Part shown: positions 33,661-47,189 of the stretch, piece by piece
How the letters are laid out: each line of letters begins with the position of its first letter
Position numbering within the stretch: position 1 is the first letter of the stretch
Program-made: the position numbers and the translations under genes
Source: Phymorhynchus buccinoides
Lineage: Eukaryota > Mollusca > Gastropoda > Neogastropoda > Raphitomidae
Direction of reading: 5' to 3'
DNA: 64,000 nt
NCBI GenBank assembly: GCA_017654935.2
Contig: CM065703.1
Span: 38,488,198 to 38,552,197 of the forward strand
The notes under the pieces: generated by a model
What the model was told of the DNA's origin: nothing
Databases searched by the model: none
What the model saw: the letters and a program-made list of their open reading frames with translations, nothing else

Positions 33661-34611
33661 TGTGAAATCGACTTATATGCTTAACGTCCTCTGGTCTGGA
33701 TCAGACACATACGTGACATTAGTAGATATAAAGATGGTGGGAACGATCCTGGAGGCAATGCCCGGAGGCAGTGCAATACCAGAAAAGTCACATCTTGACC
33801 TTTACCCACATGTATATTCAAACAATGATCATAAGATGCTTGTGGAATCGACTTAGTAGATAAAATTATGTTTAACGTCCTCCGGTCTGGAACAGACACG
33901 CATGGGACACTAATAGACACAACGATGGTGGGAACGATCCTGGAGGCAATACCCGGATGCAGTGCAACACCAGAAAAGTCCCAATGTTTTTAACATTACA
34001 GATGTAAGAAGGTTAACAATATAACGATACAATAATGAGCTTGTGGAAGCGTGGAATCGTCTTACGAATGAAAATCTGTTTAACGTCCTCCGGTCTGGAA
34101 CAAACACATATGGAACATTAGTAGATATAAAGATGGTGGGAACGATCCTGGAGGCAATGCCCGGAGGCAGTGCAACACCAGAAAGTCGACTTTTTAACAA
34201 CACAAATGTGTATGATGTCCTAAATCTGTAAGTGGAATCGTCTTAAATTGTTCTTGTTGTTAGTAGAAGGTTTTACGTCCTCGTAGCAGTTGCTTTGCTC
34301 TTAAGGACAAGTAATTCTGGGGCTGTTGTCTTCGATGTAGCAGGTACACCTGGTATTGGGTTCATCAACATTACTAACGATCCTGGAGGCAATGCCCGGA
34401 GGCAGGTAACACCAGGAAAGTCACGACGTTTTAACAACACAAATGTGTATGATGTCCTAAATCTATAAGTGGAATCGTCTTAAATTGTTCTTGTTGTTAG
34501 TAGAAGGTTTTACGTCCTCATAGCAGTTGCTTTGCTCTTAAGGACAAGTAATTCTGGGACTGTTGTCTTCGATGTAGCAGGTACACCTGATATTGGGTTC
34601 ATCAACATTAC
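33661..34611 (+). repeat. 190-bp (three units) and 237-bp (1.6 units) tandem repeats, copy B
   Basis: Counterpart of 5926-7113. The 237-bp units start at 34231 and 34468, one unit fewer than copy A. 34612-34957 is unique-looking, without a gene. Confidence 0.88.
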
Positions 34612-34957
34612 TATCGTCTTAAAGCATGTAGAAATATCAAGAACCGGGAAGTTTGTAGACAAGAAAATGCAACTTCAAATTACTTGTCATTCTTGTAATT
34701 TGTAATTATTTATAAGTTCCTTTTTGGATTTTAAATCATAATACATGATTGTGGTAATTGAATTATTAGTTTTTGTGCACATTTAGAGAAGTTTTGTCTG
34801 GTTGTATCAAGAAGATTAGAGATGTTTCTGGAATAGATATTTCTAGAAAGGGATGCGACTGTATAATTTAGCTGACGAATTGTAGAGAATCAATCAGTCA
34901 TTGAGAGATACGTAGAGACGTTGGAATTGAGATTGATGCAGCGCAGTTGAGTTTAAA

Positions 34958-35172
34958 CAAAATGATGTTTTCTGTTGCTACATTGAGAGCTGAATAAAAA
35001 AGAAACTCCATTTGGACCGTCTGCGTGTTCATAAGTCGTCAAAAGGGCTACTAGTCAAGTCGGACAATAAAAACTAAAAACGATCCTGCAATCGTAACAG
35101 AGAGACAGAGCGATAAAGGGGGACGGAATACAAACCTTCAGGCTGGTAAACACCACCACCACCAACAACAAC

Positions 35173-35216
<44 letters not shown>

Positions 35217-35275
35217 TTCAACACACACACATATACACATACACACACGCGCGCGCGCACGCACGCACGCACACG

Positions 35276-35349
<74 letters not shown>

Positions 35350-35510
35350 CTCAAAACACAACACACAACAACCCCCTCTCCCCTCTCCCCGAAAGCAACA
35401 GGAATGCAAAAAGCCTCCAGGGACAGTCAAGTAACATATCAGAGAATGACCAGACCCCTACCCCAACCCCTACCCCCTTCTTCTTACCCCTTCACCTTTC
35501 TCACCCCACC
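34958..35510. repeat. Copy B-specific block with (CA)n tracts
   Basis: About 550 bases with no match in copy A, lying exactly at the left inversion breakpoint. It contains (CA)n at about 35176-35214 and 35281-35345, then C-rich DNA. No gene is present. Confidence 0.75.
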
Positions 35511-36665
35511 CACCTAACCCATTAATGCCCAAGAACAGATTACTGCGAATACAGTTAGATTTTTGTTTGTGGCACAAGCCACAAACCTATAACTCACTTT
35601 GTCGGTCTGTCAGTCGGTCGGTCGGTCTGTCGGTCGGTCCAAAATTGTCGCACATATTGTAAAAGAGAAAGAAAAGTACAGACAGAAAAAAAAATACTTG
35701 GGCATAAAGTAACATTTCAGTTGTCACATCTACAGTCCTTAGGTATGGAAAGAATTGCATACTGAACAGAGCACATGAATCTTCATTTTAAAGCGTACAA
35801 AATAATAAACATACGTAATACAGACACTGCAACAGACACGACGAGTATGCGGTGCTTCTTTCGATGAGTATAAGTAGGATAAATAGTTTTAAATGTTTTT
35901 CAAAAGATATAAAAAGTTACGAAAGGGTGCAGAGATAACATTCTGGTTTAAAGATTAAAATGATTGAAAAGCCAGGGGAGGCGACTCAGTGTATGCAATG
36001 ATTGGAGTGGTAAAAATAGACCGCTGGGCTGCAGTCTTGTGGAGTGAAAGTGTTTGATCAAAAATTGTGTGTGTGAAGAGCATAATGTAAATGCGCCCGG
36101 CGATGCCCTTGTTTGTAGTTCAAATAGTCGCGTGCCACAAACGATTGCGAATCCGCGCTTGTTCATTGACGGCTGGTTGATTGCTTCGTCTCACTTGTGA
36201 TGCTTAGCAGCCGAGCGCAAATTAAAACTTTGAACTTAAGGACCACAAGCCACAAGCCACAAGCCACATGCACACTGCATAGTTTAATTACGATATGACC
36301 CCAATACGATACGATTGTGAAGATGTCTGTGAATCATGATTCACGTAAAATACTTCCGTCTAAGTATAGCTCTCCTGTTTTCGTTTACTATATTCATATA
36401 GACCGCGATACACGAAGCAGATCAAATGTCCGATATTAATTATTTTATTAGATTCGTGTACAGGAGACTACAAATATAGTGAAGATAAGATTTCATCAGA
36501 TTTATGTAGACAATCGATTTTCACGTCAATCATACCTCACAAATATCAAAATCGGGTGAATCGAATCGTATGCAATGTGGCAGGCCATCTATATATTGCT
36601 TTTTCACCTACTGACAGAAGAACATCAGACTAAACGGCGTTTAGTTGGACAGTGTGGTTGAGTCA
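35511..36665 (-). repeat. Inverted segment, copy B orientation
   Basis: Reverse complement of 7456-9110 minus the 1.1-kb copy A block, plus the insertion at 35574-36163. The right border touches TTAA of MITE-1. Confidence 0.86.
35574..36163. mobile_element. About 590-bp repeat with GTTTGTGGCAC/GTGCCACAAAC ends
   Basis: It starts at TGTTTGTGGCACAAGCCAC and carries GTGCCACAAACGATTGCG near the other end, giving short terminal or subterminal inverted repeats. A GTCG/GACA-type microsatellite sits near 35605-35640. A second copy is at 53936-54492 in reverse orientation. Copy A lacks it: near 9057-9070 the flanks are joined, so this was an insertion. It has no coding capacity and looks like a non-autonomous DNA element. 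The class is uncertain. Confidence 0.65.
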
Positions 36666-36930
36666 TTAAGCCGGCGACAGACTATGTGACTGCCTCATGT
36701 GACTCAATCAGGTCGTGACGTTTCACCTGCATGCCATCCTGCTCGATCAGTCTGACTCAGTCGGGCCCAGTCAGGTGACAGGGCCGAATAGGGCGGGTTC
36801 TAAATTTCACTGATCGAGTCTGATCGAGTCAGATGGCTTGTGACCTCTTCTGTGCGGGAAACAAAATTTGGTCAACATCACGACCTGATCGAGTCATATG
36901 AGGCAGTCGCATAGTCTGTCTCCCGCGTAA
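36666..36930. mobile_element. MITE-1, copy B
   Basis: Same element as 9111-9375. The left TTAA is kept; the right one reads GTAA. Confidence 0.8.
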
Positions 36931-36959
36931 GCAAGTATGCTCACCTTACCATGTGTGGC

Positions 36960-37204
36960 TTAACCTTTCACCGCCAAAGTCGCATATTAGCACCACAGTG
37001 GTTTAACACCTATGTCACTAAAAGGCATCAAATTGGGGTCTATTATCCAAACACCCTATTGTCTTAGGTTTGGGAAGTAAGAATAGACCCTATTGTATAT
37101 ATGTCACAGAAGAATCCCCAATACTGCAGATGGATTTTGTTCTCTATCCAGGTAAATTGAATGGACATTGTTGGCTGAAATATGGCTGGTGGTGAAAAGG
37201 TTAA
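36960..37204. mobile_element. MITE-2, piggyBac-like, TTAA target
   Basis: TTAACCTTTCACCGCCA at the left and TGGTGGTGAAAAGGTTAA at the right. The element is about 240 bases with TTAA at both borders. Copy A has the empty site with a single TTAA at 9405-9408, which proves insertion and target duplication. Another member is at 62006-62253. The CC(C)TTTCACCGCC end and TTAA target fit piggyBac-driven MITEs. It has no coding capacity. Confidence 0.9.
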
Positions 37205-37493
37205 TTTGGATTTGCACTAGGACAATGAGAGAGAAAATCTTCAATCCACACCATATATAAAACAAGCGGTCGTTTATTCGCTATCAGTATCAAATGGTAA
37301 GGCAGAATTATTTACTATTGATGGGTAGATGCAAGCAGGCTTTGATAGAGAGAACATTTCTTGTTGCCTGTTCAACTACTCGAGATACAAAATACATGCT
37401 GTTCTACTGAACTGGCATCGATTGATGTGTGATATAGGCGTGAAACGAAGAGTGTCAACAAGTTCAGTCGTTTGATATACGACTTTACTTTTC

Positions 37494-37827
<334 letters not shown>

Positions 37828-38356
37828 CTATTTTCAAATGCAAATGATTTATAGTTGGTTTAGCTATTTCTACGTTAGGACGTCCCTTGAAAAAAAAAAA
37901 CCCATTTATTTATGGCCATTACATTTACCGCCTTGTCTATAACAATTTTTTAAAAAGTTAATTTATTTGACAGCTATTTTCTTGCCCTCACTAATAAATT
38001 AATTTTGTTATTTTTGTCACAGCCTGAAAACATTCTAAAGCAGTACGCACATATTATGTTAGCAGACCCAACTGATGCATTGCACGTTAGTGGCGATATT
38101 TCTAAGTAAATTCGACGGCTTGGCGTCAAAATGGTCTATCTTCAGTTGTTTCGTTGACGGACGACTTATGGAACTTATCGCGAAATATTAATAATAATAA
38201 TAAAAATAATAATAATGGGAATATATATAGCACGCTTTCTCACATGAGCTCAGTGTGCTTTACATTAATAAGAAGAACATTAAAGGCAAACAAATAATGA
38301 ATCATTAGAAAGTAAAATAAACATGATGATTGCACGCAACATTCTCTTTCTTCCTC

Positions 38357-38536
<180 letters not shown>

Positions 38537-39099
38537 ACTTAACCAAAAGTAACATACTTACACTATGAAAATTCTAAGGAGAAACATAGACCACATTCAC
38601 CTTCTCAATGAAGCTTAGATACAATTCTGAAAATAAAATCGTACATGACTCATTATAATAGACAACTTTTGCAAAAACAAAGATACCGTTCTACCTGCTT
38701 TACAAGCGTTTAAAGTTTACAAGACGTAGATTGTCTACCACATTCTACAGACAACTTACGCAATATAAAAGAATTGCAAAACAAAAATTCACAAGATTTC
38801 TGCAATGAAACGGATCCCCCCACTCCCCACCCCTCACACACAAACACTGATCAATTATAATATGTCCGAAACAAGTGAGTTTTAAGGGCAGAGCAAAAGG
38901 CGGAGGTAGAGTCAGATGAGTGAACATGTTGGGGGGAGGGAATTCCATATATGAGGTGCAAAAGGCTTTAATTCTGTTTAAAAAAAGAAAGAAAAATATA
39001 ACATGGGGATTACTTTTGTGCTCCCTTTCTTACTCTACCAGCCTCATCTCTTCATCACCCCACACATTTCAGCACATATCTTCAATACGATGATCATCC

Positions 39100-39270
39100 T
39101 GGTGGCTGATGTCAATGCCACTGCGGCCGGCCTTGGACGCTCATGAACAGGTGTTTCTGTCAGGGTTGTGGAGAGCAGTTCATGTTCCACTCTCTTAGTG
39201 TCCGTGGAAAGAAGGAGTGGTAGGGGACGGTGTGGTTGGTTCTTTCTAGGTGGACCCTCTGTGTTTCTCT
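39100..39270 (-). pseudogene. LINE ORF2 C-terminal scrap
   Basis: A minus-strand translation near 39165-39260 gives HLERTNHTVPYHSFFPRTLREWN, the usual last residues of CR1/Jockey-type ORF2. Nothing else of the element is readable. 39271-40330 shows no gene. Confidence 0.55.
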
Positions 39271-40333
39271 AGTTCTGGGATCGTTATGGTGCAGATACTG
39301 GCTCAAAGCTCAAGACTCAAGACTACTTTATTATCTCATAATGAGAAATTATGATGTGGCACGGCATACAAACCCACGTACATTTAAAGCATGATTAAAT
39401 AAACCAACACGTAGATGTTTATAGTAACATGCAAAATGAAAATGCAACTACTTACTATGATAATGCACTGTATAGTGCTGACTGTCCTGCCATTTCAAAT
39501 CCTAGCTGTAAACAAAATATAATCTTCTCTGGAAATGTTTCCATTAGTAAAAAAATTGTAACTGTTTATTGGATACTTTACACAAAGCAATACATCCAGC
39601 GATTAAGTGCAGGGTTTGCCCTAGTTCTGTGTTCTTTGTTTCTATATTCCCCCTGTCTTAGCGAGGTGTGAATGGAATTTTTCAATGATCTCGCTTATCT
39701 GGAGGGAGCATAGACTTCACTGACTTGGTTAGTAGAAGTGCAACAAATATCATTGTATGGTCAACGTGCACATTGTTATTTGTCAATCTTACCCCATGAT
39801 GACATAGTGTTATACTAGTAATGATATTGCTGTGTTACCAAGGGGGGGGGGTAACATTTTACAAAGTGTACTTTGACCATTATCAACACTGAATAGTTTT
39901 CACAAGATTATCAATGAATGACTTAAAGGAACACTGTAACTAACAGCCTTTAAAGTGTCTGAACAACTTGGTTAGATATCAAATGTTGACTATGCCCTCC
40001 GTTCAAGTGCAATATTTTACTAAATAAATATGGTATGTGTATCATGTGATTTCCTTCCATGACTACCTGCATCACTATCCATTTTATACAAGCAGTATCT
40101 CCTGTGTGCGTTGTCACCGCAGAACTCAGCTACACCTTGGTAAATGCTTTGCAAGTGCATTGATAATTACATTGTTGTAGAAAATGCAAACAACAAGAGT
40201 TTAAACACAGAACGCTGGACACTTAAAACTTTATTTTTTAATGATGAAGAGTTTAGGCGAAGCCTATTCTTACAATATGTCCTTGGTTAAAGGAAAGGAA
40301 AACAATGACTAGAAACATAAAAGATAAAACAAA

Positions 40334-40836
40334 GGGGGGGGGGGGCTGGTCTTGTGTGACAATCAGAATACTTACTATTGTATACAGTGTCAGTAACATA
40401 TCGTAAAACCCCATGGGTTGATCTCCTCAACCCCCACAGTCAGAGCACAATAGTCCCAAGGCTCAGTTTGTCAGAATGAGACGGACCTTGCACTCTGCAA
40501 ATGGGAATTCCCAAAGGGGAAAGGCGACCAATTAAAGGAATCTACACTAGGCAAAAGAGAGATATAAGGGGGATAGAAGAAAGGGGGGGGGCTGGTCTTG
40601 TGTGACAATCAGAATATACTTACTATTGTATACAGTGTCAGTAACATATCGTAAAACCCCATGGGTTGATCTCCTCACAACCACCCCCACAGTCAGAGCA
40701 CAATAGTCCCAAGGCTCAGTTTGTCAGAATGAGACGGACCTTGCACTCTGCAAATGGGAATTCCCAAAGGGGAAAGGCGACCAATTAAAGGAATCTACAC
40801 TAGGCAAAAGAGAGATATAAGGGGGATAGAAGAAAT
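40334..40836 (+). repeat. 246-bp direct tandem duplication
   Basis: Two nearly identical units (CTGGTCTTGTGTGACAATC at 40346 and 40592), each starting with a G run and ending GGGGGATAGAAG. No coding signal. Confidence 0.92.
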
Positions 40837-40839
40837 TAT

Positions 40840-41548
40840 TTGCAGGCAAACAGATGGCATCATGCTTGGAAATATTTTGTTGTTTTCAAGTCAAGACAAG
40901 TCAAGTTAAGTTTATTTTCCAAAAAACCCTAGGGGCACAAGAAAACAATCACAATTATGTTGCGGCAACTGAACACACACTGGTTTTAAACAACATACCA
41001 GTGCACAATTCCAAGCATTTATAAACTTGCAATAACCATCTGCAAAGGCGCGTACACGCGCCCATACACACAAACACTCCGAATTATTGAATCTTTCGCT
41101 GTTTGCATGTTGAATGTTGATAAAGCCAAATTCATCAAAAATTTCAATTGTTTTGTTGTGTGTTATGTGAATTAAAAAAATTACGTCACAATAGAATTGT
41201 TGAGTATCTGTCTGTCTAGCGTCTGTCCAAGTGACGTTGTTGTCTTTTAACGTGGTTTTGTTTTTAACGGGATCCCAACTGCTAAGATGCAATGAAATTA
41301 TGTGCAGACAAACAGATGGCATCATGCCTGGAAATATTTTGTTGTTTTCGCTGTTTTTATATTGAATGTTGATAAAGTCAAATTCACCAAAAATGTCAAT
41401 TGTTTTGTTGTGTGTTACATGAATTAAAAAAATTACGTCACTATAGAATTGTTGATTATTTGTTTGTCTAGTGTCTGTCCAAGTGACGCTGTTGTCTTTT
41501 AAAGGTTGTTTTTTTTTAACGGGATCCCAACTGCTAAGATGCAATGAT
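40840..41548 (-). repeat. Second tandem pair, about 246-bp period
   Basis: 41096-41313 and 41340-41547 are diverged copies (GTTGAATGTTGATAAAG..., ending GGGATCCCAACTGCTAAG). A fragment at 40843-40890 matches part of the unit. A 210-codon minus-strand frame runs through both copies, but its two halves simply repeat each other. TCAAGTCAAGACAAG at 40890 resembles tails of mollusc retroelements. 41549-42361 is AT-rich, without a gene. Confidence 0.8.
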
Positions 41549-42361
41549 CAGTCAATGGGCTATTTGCATGTCATTTTTCAATTATATCGCATCCACAGAT
41601 TATAATAAGGTAGCACAATACAGAAGACTCTGGTGATACAAAACACGTGGCGGTGGTACTATCACATATAAATGAGGTCAGTTCTTTTTGTTAATACTAT
41701 TTTCTGTCATTAAATGGGCCTAAGATTTTCAAGTATTTAAAGGGCATAATTATTTGGTTTTAGTCTTCTTTTTGCTGCACATAATAACACACAAAACATC
41801 ATTATGCAAAATATATCAAATTATATATTTTGTAAATAAAATTTTGTTTCCCTTGAAAATGTTTTCCTGCTTTCTTGCATTTTTGTTCAGGTAAACCCCC
41901 AAAACACACACATAAATTGACTCCAACTCGGTATCACTTGGTTGGAAAGCAGGTGGTATGATAAAGGTGACTGGTACTAAAACTCTTTTTACTTATTGCA
42001 TTATCTAGCAGACTAGTTCTTCTTGTGCAGTTCCACTCCTTCAAAAGTTCAAAAATATCGATTTTTTTAGCCCAAAACTGTTTCTTGCTTTCTTGTTGCT
42101 GTTCTTGATGTTGAGGATGTGGCTTTACTTCTTGTAGTTGTTGTTGTTGTTGCTGTTATTGTGGAAGGGTAACGTACGTTAAACATAATTGCGCCGACCA
42201 ATAAAGGTAATAAAATATAATTCAGTCTATTTCCAAAATGATGTTTTCCCACCCTCCGTTGTACACCAAAAATAATTGTTATGAATCCCAGCAGTGTGGA
42301 TAATTCTTTGAATACATATGTCAGAGAAGACGAAAGTATGATGTTATTCCAATGTTGTCAG

Positions 42362-42862
42362 AGTTGCATCTGAACTCGTCGTGGCTGGCAAGGTGTGTGT
42401 GGAAGAAAAGAACATTAGCATTCACTTCAACCAGTGGGACTTTGTTTTTCAACTCACGCAGCTTGAAGGAGGAGAATATATTGGATGGAGGACGACCTGG
42501 CAGATTTAACCGATCTCGCAAACAGTGTACGGTTATCTTAAAGCCTCCTCCGGGTTTGGTCCTGAAAATCACCAAGCTAGAGGTGTCGGGTAAATGCGTG
42601 CCCAGTAACAGAGTGATGGCTTTTTTGGGTTTCAGTGCGTCTGTGGACTTCAAAGATTTTCAACCACTCAGACGTATTTTCATTAGAAAGGCATTTAATG
42701 AAAAAAAGCACGTGTTTGTTAGCTCAGTTGGCAGACCAATAATCCTCAACGTAACCAAACTTCCTTACTATAGATTCTGTCCATGGAACTTCACTATACA
42801 TTACGCAGGAATTCCGGAGTCCATGCTGTCATTGGAAGTAAACTATACACACCCTTTAATGG
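42362..42862 (+). CDS. GRL101-like receptor gene 3, CUB exon
   Basis: Acceptor TTGTCAG|AG (phase 1) and donor ATGG|GTAAGT (phase 1) give a symmetrical exon of 167 residues. It begins LHLNSSW and contains KQCTVILKPPPGLVLKITKLEVSG, with later paired Cys (GKC..., RFCPWNFTIHYAG), fitting a CUB beta-sandwich. It aligns with gene 4's exon at 59395-59799 (GCKFLIKPPSGFILHFYQL). CUB domains bind proteins or sugars outside the cell. At least one upstream exon with a signal peptide is needed because the exon starts in phase 1; it is not identified. The following intron (42863-44233) has (AAT)n at 43525-43593 and TTGACCTTTGACC-type repeats, and no gene. Confidence 0.75.
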
Positions 42863-43545
42863 GTAAGTCTTAAAACGACATGTTAGTGTGGCATATCATA
42901 TATGCTCAAAGTCAACTTGATTCTTGCTTTAAAAGATGTTAATGCTTAAAATCTACTAGATAACAAGGCCAAAGTTAACGTCACGTGTGGTGCAACAGAA
43001 CACAAGGTCAAAGTGAAGGTCAGGCTGGTGCAAAGTGTTGGTGACCTTCATGAACTTGACCTTGACTTTGGACCATGTCTATTTTATCAGTATTACTCAG
43101 GGAATGAAGTGGGAGGCCTTTAGAATTATGTTGACCTTTCACATTGAGTAATCCACAAGCCATTGTCATACATCTTTTTATAGCCATAATACTTGGTCAG
43201 CATCATGTGTGTATTGCACTGGGGACATTGTGAAGCTTCTTGACCTTGACCTTTGACCTTGAACATGTATAAAGTGAAGCTAAAGCAGTGACTTAATTAT
43301 AATCACCCAACGGACGCATAGTCTTGACATTTGGAGTATTGTTTCTAGGCCATGAACATTTATCCTGTAACTCTTATCCTTAATCCTTCATATTCTTGAT
43401 CAGCATTAACCAAGATACATATATTTGGGGTGGGGAAAAAGTGAGTGGAGACAGGGAAAGAAAGTGCGATGAGACATGTTATTGGGTGAAAATGTGTGGC
43501 TGAGAACATGTGTGGTGCTGAGTAGTAATAATAATAATAATAATA

Positions 43546-43595
<50 letters not shown>

Positions 43596-44233
43596 GCAAT
43601 TATTAAACTTTTGTTAGTTTTTATTTTATTTCCCCATAGCCTACAACAGATGTTTTTGCGAAAGCATCAATAGCCTTGATTTTAAATAGTTTCTATATAA
43701 AACACTTATGTTTTCTATGTTTTCATGTGTTTGTTTTAACTCATTCAAGTCGTTCCAGCCATGAATGTGCGGAATTAATAGATAGCTGTCAATTTGATGC
43801 ATTTGCTTCAAGGGAAGTAAATCTGTGCACATACCATACATTGGTCACTTCTAAGCTTGCTTCGTTCCCTTAGACCACAATTTGGCCTCAGTCTTTGCTT
43901 TTGTAGTGGTTTGTTATTGTGGGAAAACCAATTGGTGTGGAGCGTTTTTTTTCAATATAAAGTCTATATATAAAATTGTTTGATCTACCACTTCCATATG
44001 TCTAAACCTGAAGTAAAAACCTGTAACCTTCTTTCATTTTTGTCTATGTATGCTTTGTTTGTGTGCATGGCTGGAGTGATTTGTTAGTTTTTTAATAATT
44101 CAAAATCGATATCTTGTGTTTCAATGCTATTATTTATTTTAATTAATCTAATTCTTGATGGTTATGTTATTATCTTCCTCTCATACACACAAAGCAATAA
44201 AAGTTGTAAATTACCAGTCACAGTATTCTTCAG

Positions 44234-44987
44234 GATCAGTATATAGTCCTTGCTGGGATGGTGTGACAGAATATCACTTCTCCTTTGACACGTACGTCAA
44301 CTTGACCATTCCTGACGGCCACCTGATTATGATAGGTTTACAACAGAAGGGCATCCCATTATTCTTCTCTTGCCAATCTAGGCTACTTTTATATGAGGGC
44401 AACAACAAAACCTTTATTGCATCATTATGCACCTATGATAGACAGCCGTCACCAGAGCAGTTTGATCCCGCAGATAAAGTGCTATTCCTCAGATTCATAA
44501 CATCTGCTTATCAACGAATGCCAGGCTTCAAACTCAGCTTTTCTATCTTCCCCTACGCTTCTCGTCTTCAAAGAAATGTTGCTGGCCAATGGAATTGCTC
44601 TGTACCTCAGTGGGAGAAACTGAATCATCTCTTCGCTTGCAATGTTCAGATGGATTGCATTGGAATGGAGGATGAAGAACACTGTCCTTACACCACTGCT
44701 GATTGTGGCGTGGGTCGCATTACGCTTCGGGGTCATTGCTATTTCCGAATGCTTAGCAAATTAAAAATGATGTTTCGTAGCACAAAAGATGGATCCAGTC
44801 ATAAGGTGGAACCAAAGAATATACTATCGTGGTTTGAAGCTGAAGAACTCTGTCAGAACCACAAAGCTCATCTGGTCAGTCTGAACACTGCTCAGGAAGC
44901 ACAATCATTTGAAGAATTCTTCAGCAATGAGCATCCTCTGGTAATACATTTTGGGACAACGGATACAGAAACCAATATACCATTCTA
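44234..44987 (+). CDS. GRL101-like receptor gene 3, CUB2/LDLa/lectin-start exon
   Basis: Acceptor CTTCAG|GA (phase 1) and donor TTCTA|GTAAGA (phase 2). The exon opens GSVYSPCWDGV, as gene 4 opens GSVTSPGWDGV, and encodes a second CUB-like domain. It continues with an LDLa repeat (FACNVQMDCIGMEDEEHC, about 44625-44685) and the first half of a C-type-lectin-like domain (GHCYFRM, then SWFEAEELCQNHKAHLVSL). Lectin calcium-site motifs (EPN/QPD, WND) are not in this half. The following intron (44988-46054) shows no gene. Confidence 0.82.
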
Positions 44988-46054
44988 GTAAGACAATGCA
45001 AAATTACAAAGGATCATGAAGTTACACTTATTTAACAACTTTGCCGATGACGTTAGCGTGTTAGCGTTTTGTCGGAAGGTGAATTTAACCACACTTTATG
45101 ACATTGTTATGAATGAATAACTACGAAAAATATGAGTGATAATATAATATATTATTTCTTTAGGGCTGTATGAACTTATTAAAATTCAAGACAGCACACA
45201 GTCCTTTTTCCAGGTGAGGTAGTCATATTCAAGGCACCACTTCTCTTAAGGTGACCACTCTACTGCAGGAAACCTACTGTCAGATTAACCCCCCAAACAA
45301 TGTGATGCCCCTATGTATGAATTCGTGTGTGCACGTGTGTGCAAAAACACGCCTGTGATAAAAGACAGACATACAGACAGACAGACATAGAGGGCATGTG
45401 AACAAGCTGCACAGTGAGTATGTCTGTTTGGCGTTGACTCTCATTTCTCTTTCTTTAATTTTCACCAGGGAAGTTATTTTTAACCTACCACAAAGCGAAA
45501 GCTGGTTAATGTTTCAGTTTTTTGTGTATGTTTGCTACAGGATGACAATCTTACTATCCATGTCACCACAATAGTGGTTGGACGATAGTGTTTTTGCAAG
45601 TCAATGGGTAGATATGATATATATAGTGGGCTAAGTTCGAGGAGGATGGTCATTGGTCAAAGGTTAAGGTCAATGGAGCCTAACATGCTGCCGTGCGGCT
45701 GATTGATCTAGCGTTTTCACGCTCTAGTTTTGTCACCATACCTTTGTTCCATTGTCTAGCTGTCTTTTTAGGGGGAAATATCTCAATTTAGATGCTTATT
45801 GAATAAAGGAGTATACTATTTGTATTTTAAAAATCCTCAATTATTGGCTGGCATTGAACAAATTTGAACTGAGTTGTTTCTTGGGGTTTGCGACTGGTTG
45901 ATGATTTTTTATAATCTTAATTAAAGAAAAGAAACTTCATCTTGGTGACGCATTCATAAGTTTGATGTTAGGCCAGGGTAATTTTATTTTCTTCACAAAC
46001 AATATTTTGCGATTCTATTTTTCCACTTGTAATAATTGTGTTGGGTCTTTAAAG

Positions 46055-46595
46055 CTATGGGGACACTTGGAAGCATGTGAGCAGCCACATGGCCTATTAC
46101 ATGAATCGGCAGTTTTCCCTAAGCAAGGAGGGTGGACATTGCCTGAAGACATACTATGGGTGGAGAAGGATTCGTTCGCGACAAATGCCGTGTCATAAGA
46201 AAATAGAAAGTGACGTTTTCTGTGAGCTGCCTAGCCACACTATCACTTGGACATCAAGGAAGCGTGAAGACTTCCCAAAGCTCCAGCTTTCTCAGACCCT
46301 TGAACGTACCAAGAACTTAAACACTTCCTTATCTGTGTGCCCCTCCGGTCACATCACCCATACATTTCTGGCCTGTGATGCACGTAGTTCGTGCTGGAAC
46401 AAGGATACGTTCAGTGCATCGTCCTGTACAGCAGAGCTGACCCCTCTCCCGCCTTCCTTCGTGTGTCAGGACAAAGTGGAACAGGTTCCCTACTCCTTGG
46501 TGTGTGACCACAAGAAAGATTGCTATGACAACAGTGATGAGCAGTTCTGCCAGTACAGGGCTTGTCGGTTTACTACTCAGTGTAAAAACAAACAG
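46055..46595 (+). CDS. GRL101-like receptor gene 3, lectin-end/LDLa exon
   Basis: Acceptor CTTTAAAG|C (phase 2) and donor AACAG|GTAACA (phase 0), the same phases as gene 2. It completes the lectin-like domain (YGDTWKHVSSHMAYYM ... DVFCELP). A cysteine module CPSGHITHTFLACD follows, then an LDLa repeat ending DCYDNSDEQFC. It ends inside the next LDLa repeat (FTTQCKNKQ). The acceptor has a short pyrimidine tract, so the exon start is good but not certain. Confidence 0.8.
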
Positions 46596-47189
46596 GTAAC
46601 AATCTTTTGGAAACAGGATACCCTTTTTTAATGGGCAAGGGATTTGTATCAAGTTTCTCAGTCTGTTTTCTCTTTGTGTTACGCAAGTGTGCACATTACG
46701 GCAAGTGGTGTGATTATTATTAGACAAGTTTGTTTTTAAGTAATGCCCCATTTCACAATTGGAGAATGATAAAAAAAAAGTTTGCGGCCTGATTGTTTCT
46801 GGATTTTCATTTATCAGTCTCAATAATATCTTGTGAACTGCTGAAGAGAACCACTTCAAATTGTGTGTGGTGGTTGTACCACCAAGAGTAGAAGATATCT
46901 GTAGACCAGAGGTTCAAAATGTCCCCATCCAGTGCCTTTACTGAGTCATGATTCTTGGCGGAGGTTTGCAATTGAGGTTCAAGATGTGGTCTGGTAGCTT
47001 ATCCTCCCCCCTCCCCTGCCCCACCTCTTAGCTCCCGTCCTCTTTGTGTCCTTTATTGATACACTTCTACGACAACCATTGAAGTAATTCCTTCCAGTGG
47101 TTCTCGAAATACAGCCTCTACTCATTTAAATTATGTGCTGCTATATGTGCTTCATTTGAATACATCTTGTTTAAACCAAATACAGCCTC

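Noticed and set aside
40912..41544. 210-codon minus-strand open frame
   Set aside because: Its two halves are the same tandem repeat translated twice and show no domain or start context; treated as repeat DNA.
42863..43320. TTGACCTTTGACC-type repeats as nuclear-receptor response elements
   Set aside because: The motif recurs many times in a loose array in an intron and looks like a degenerate repeat rather than a regulatory site.
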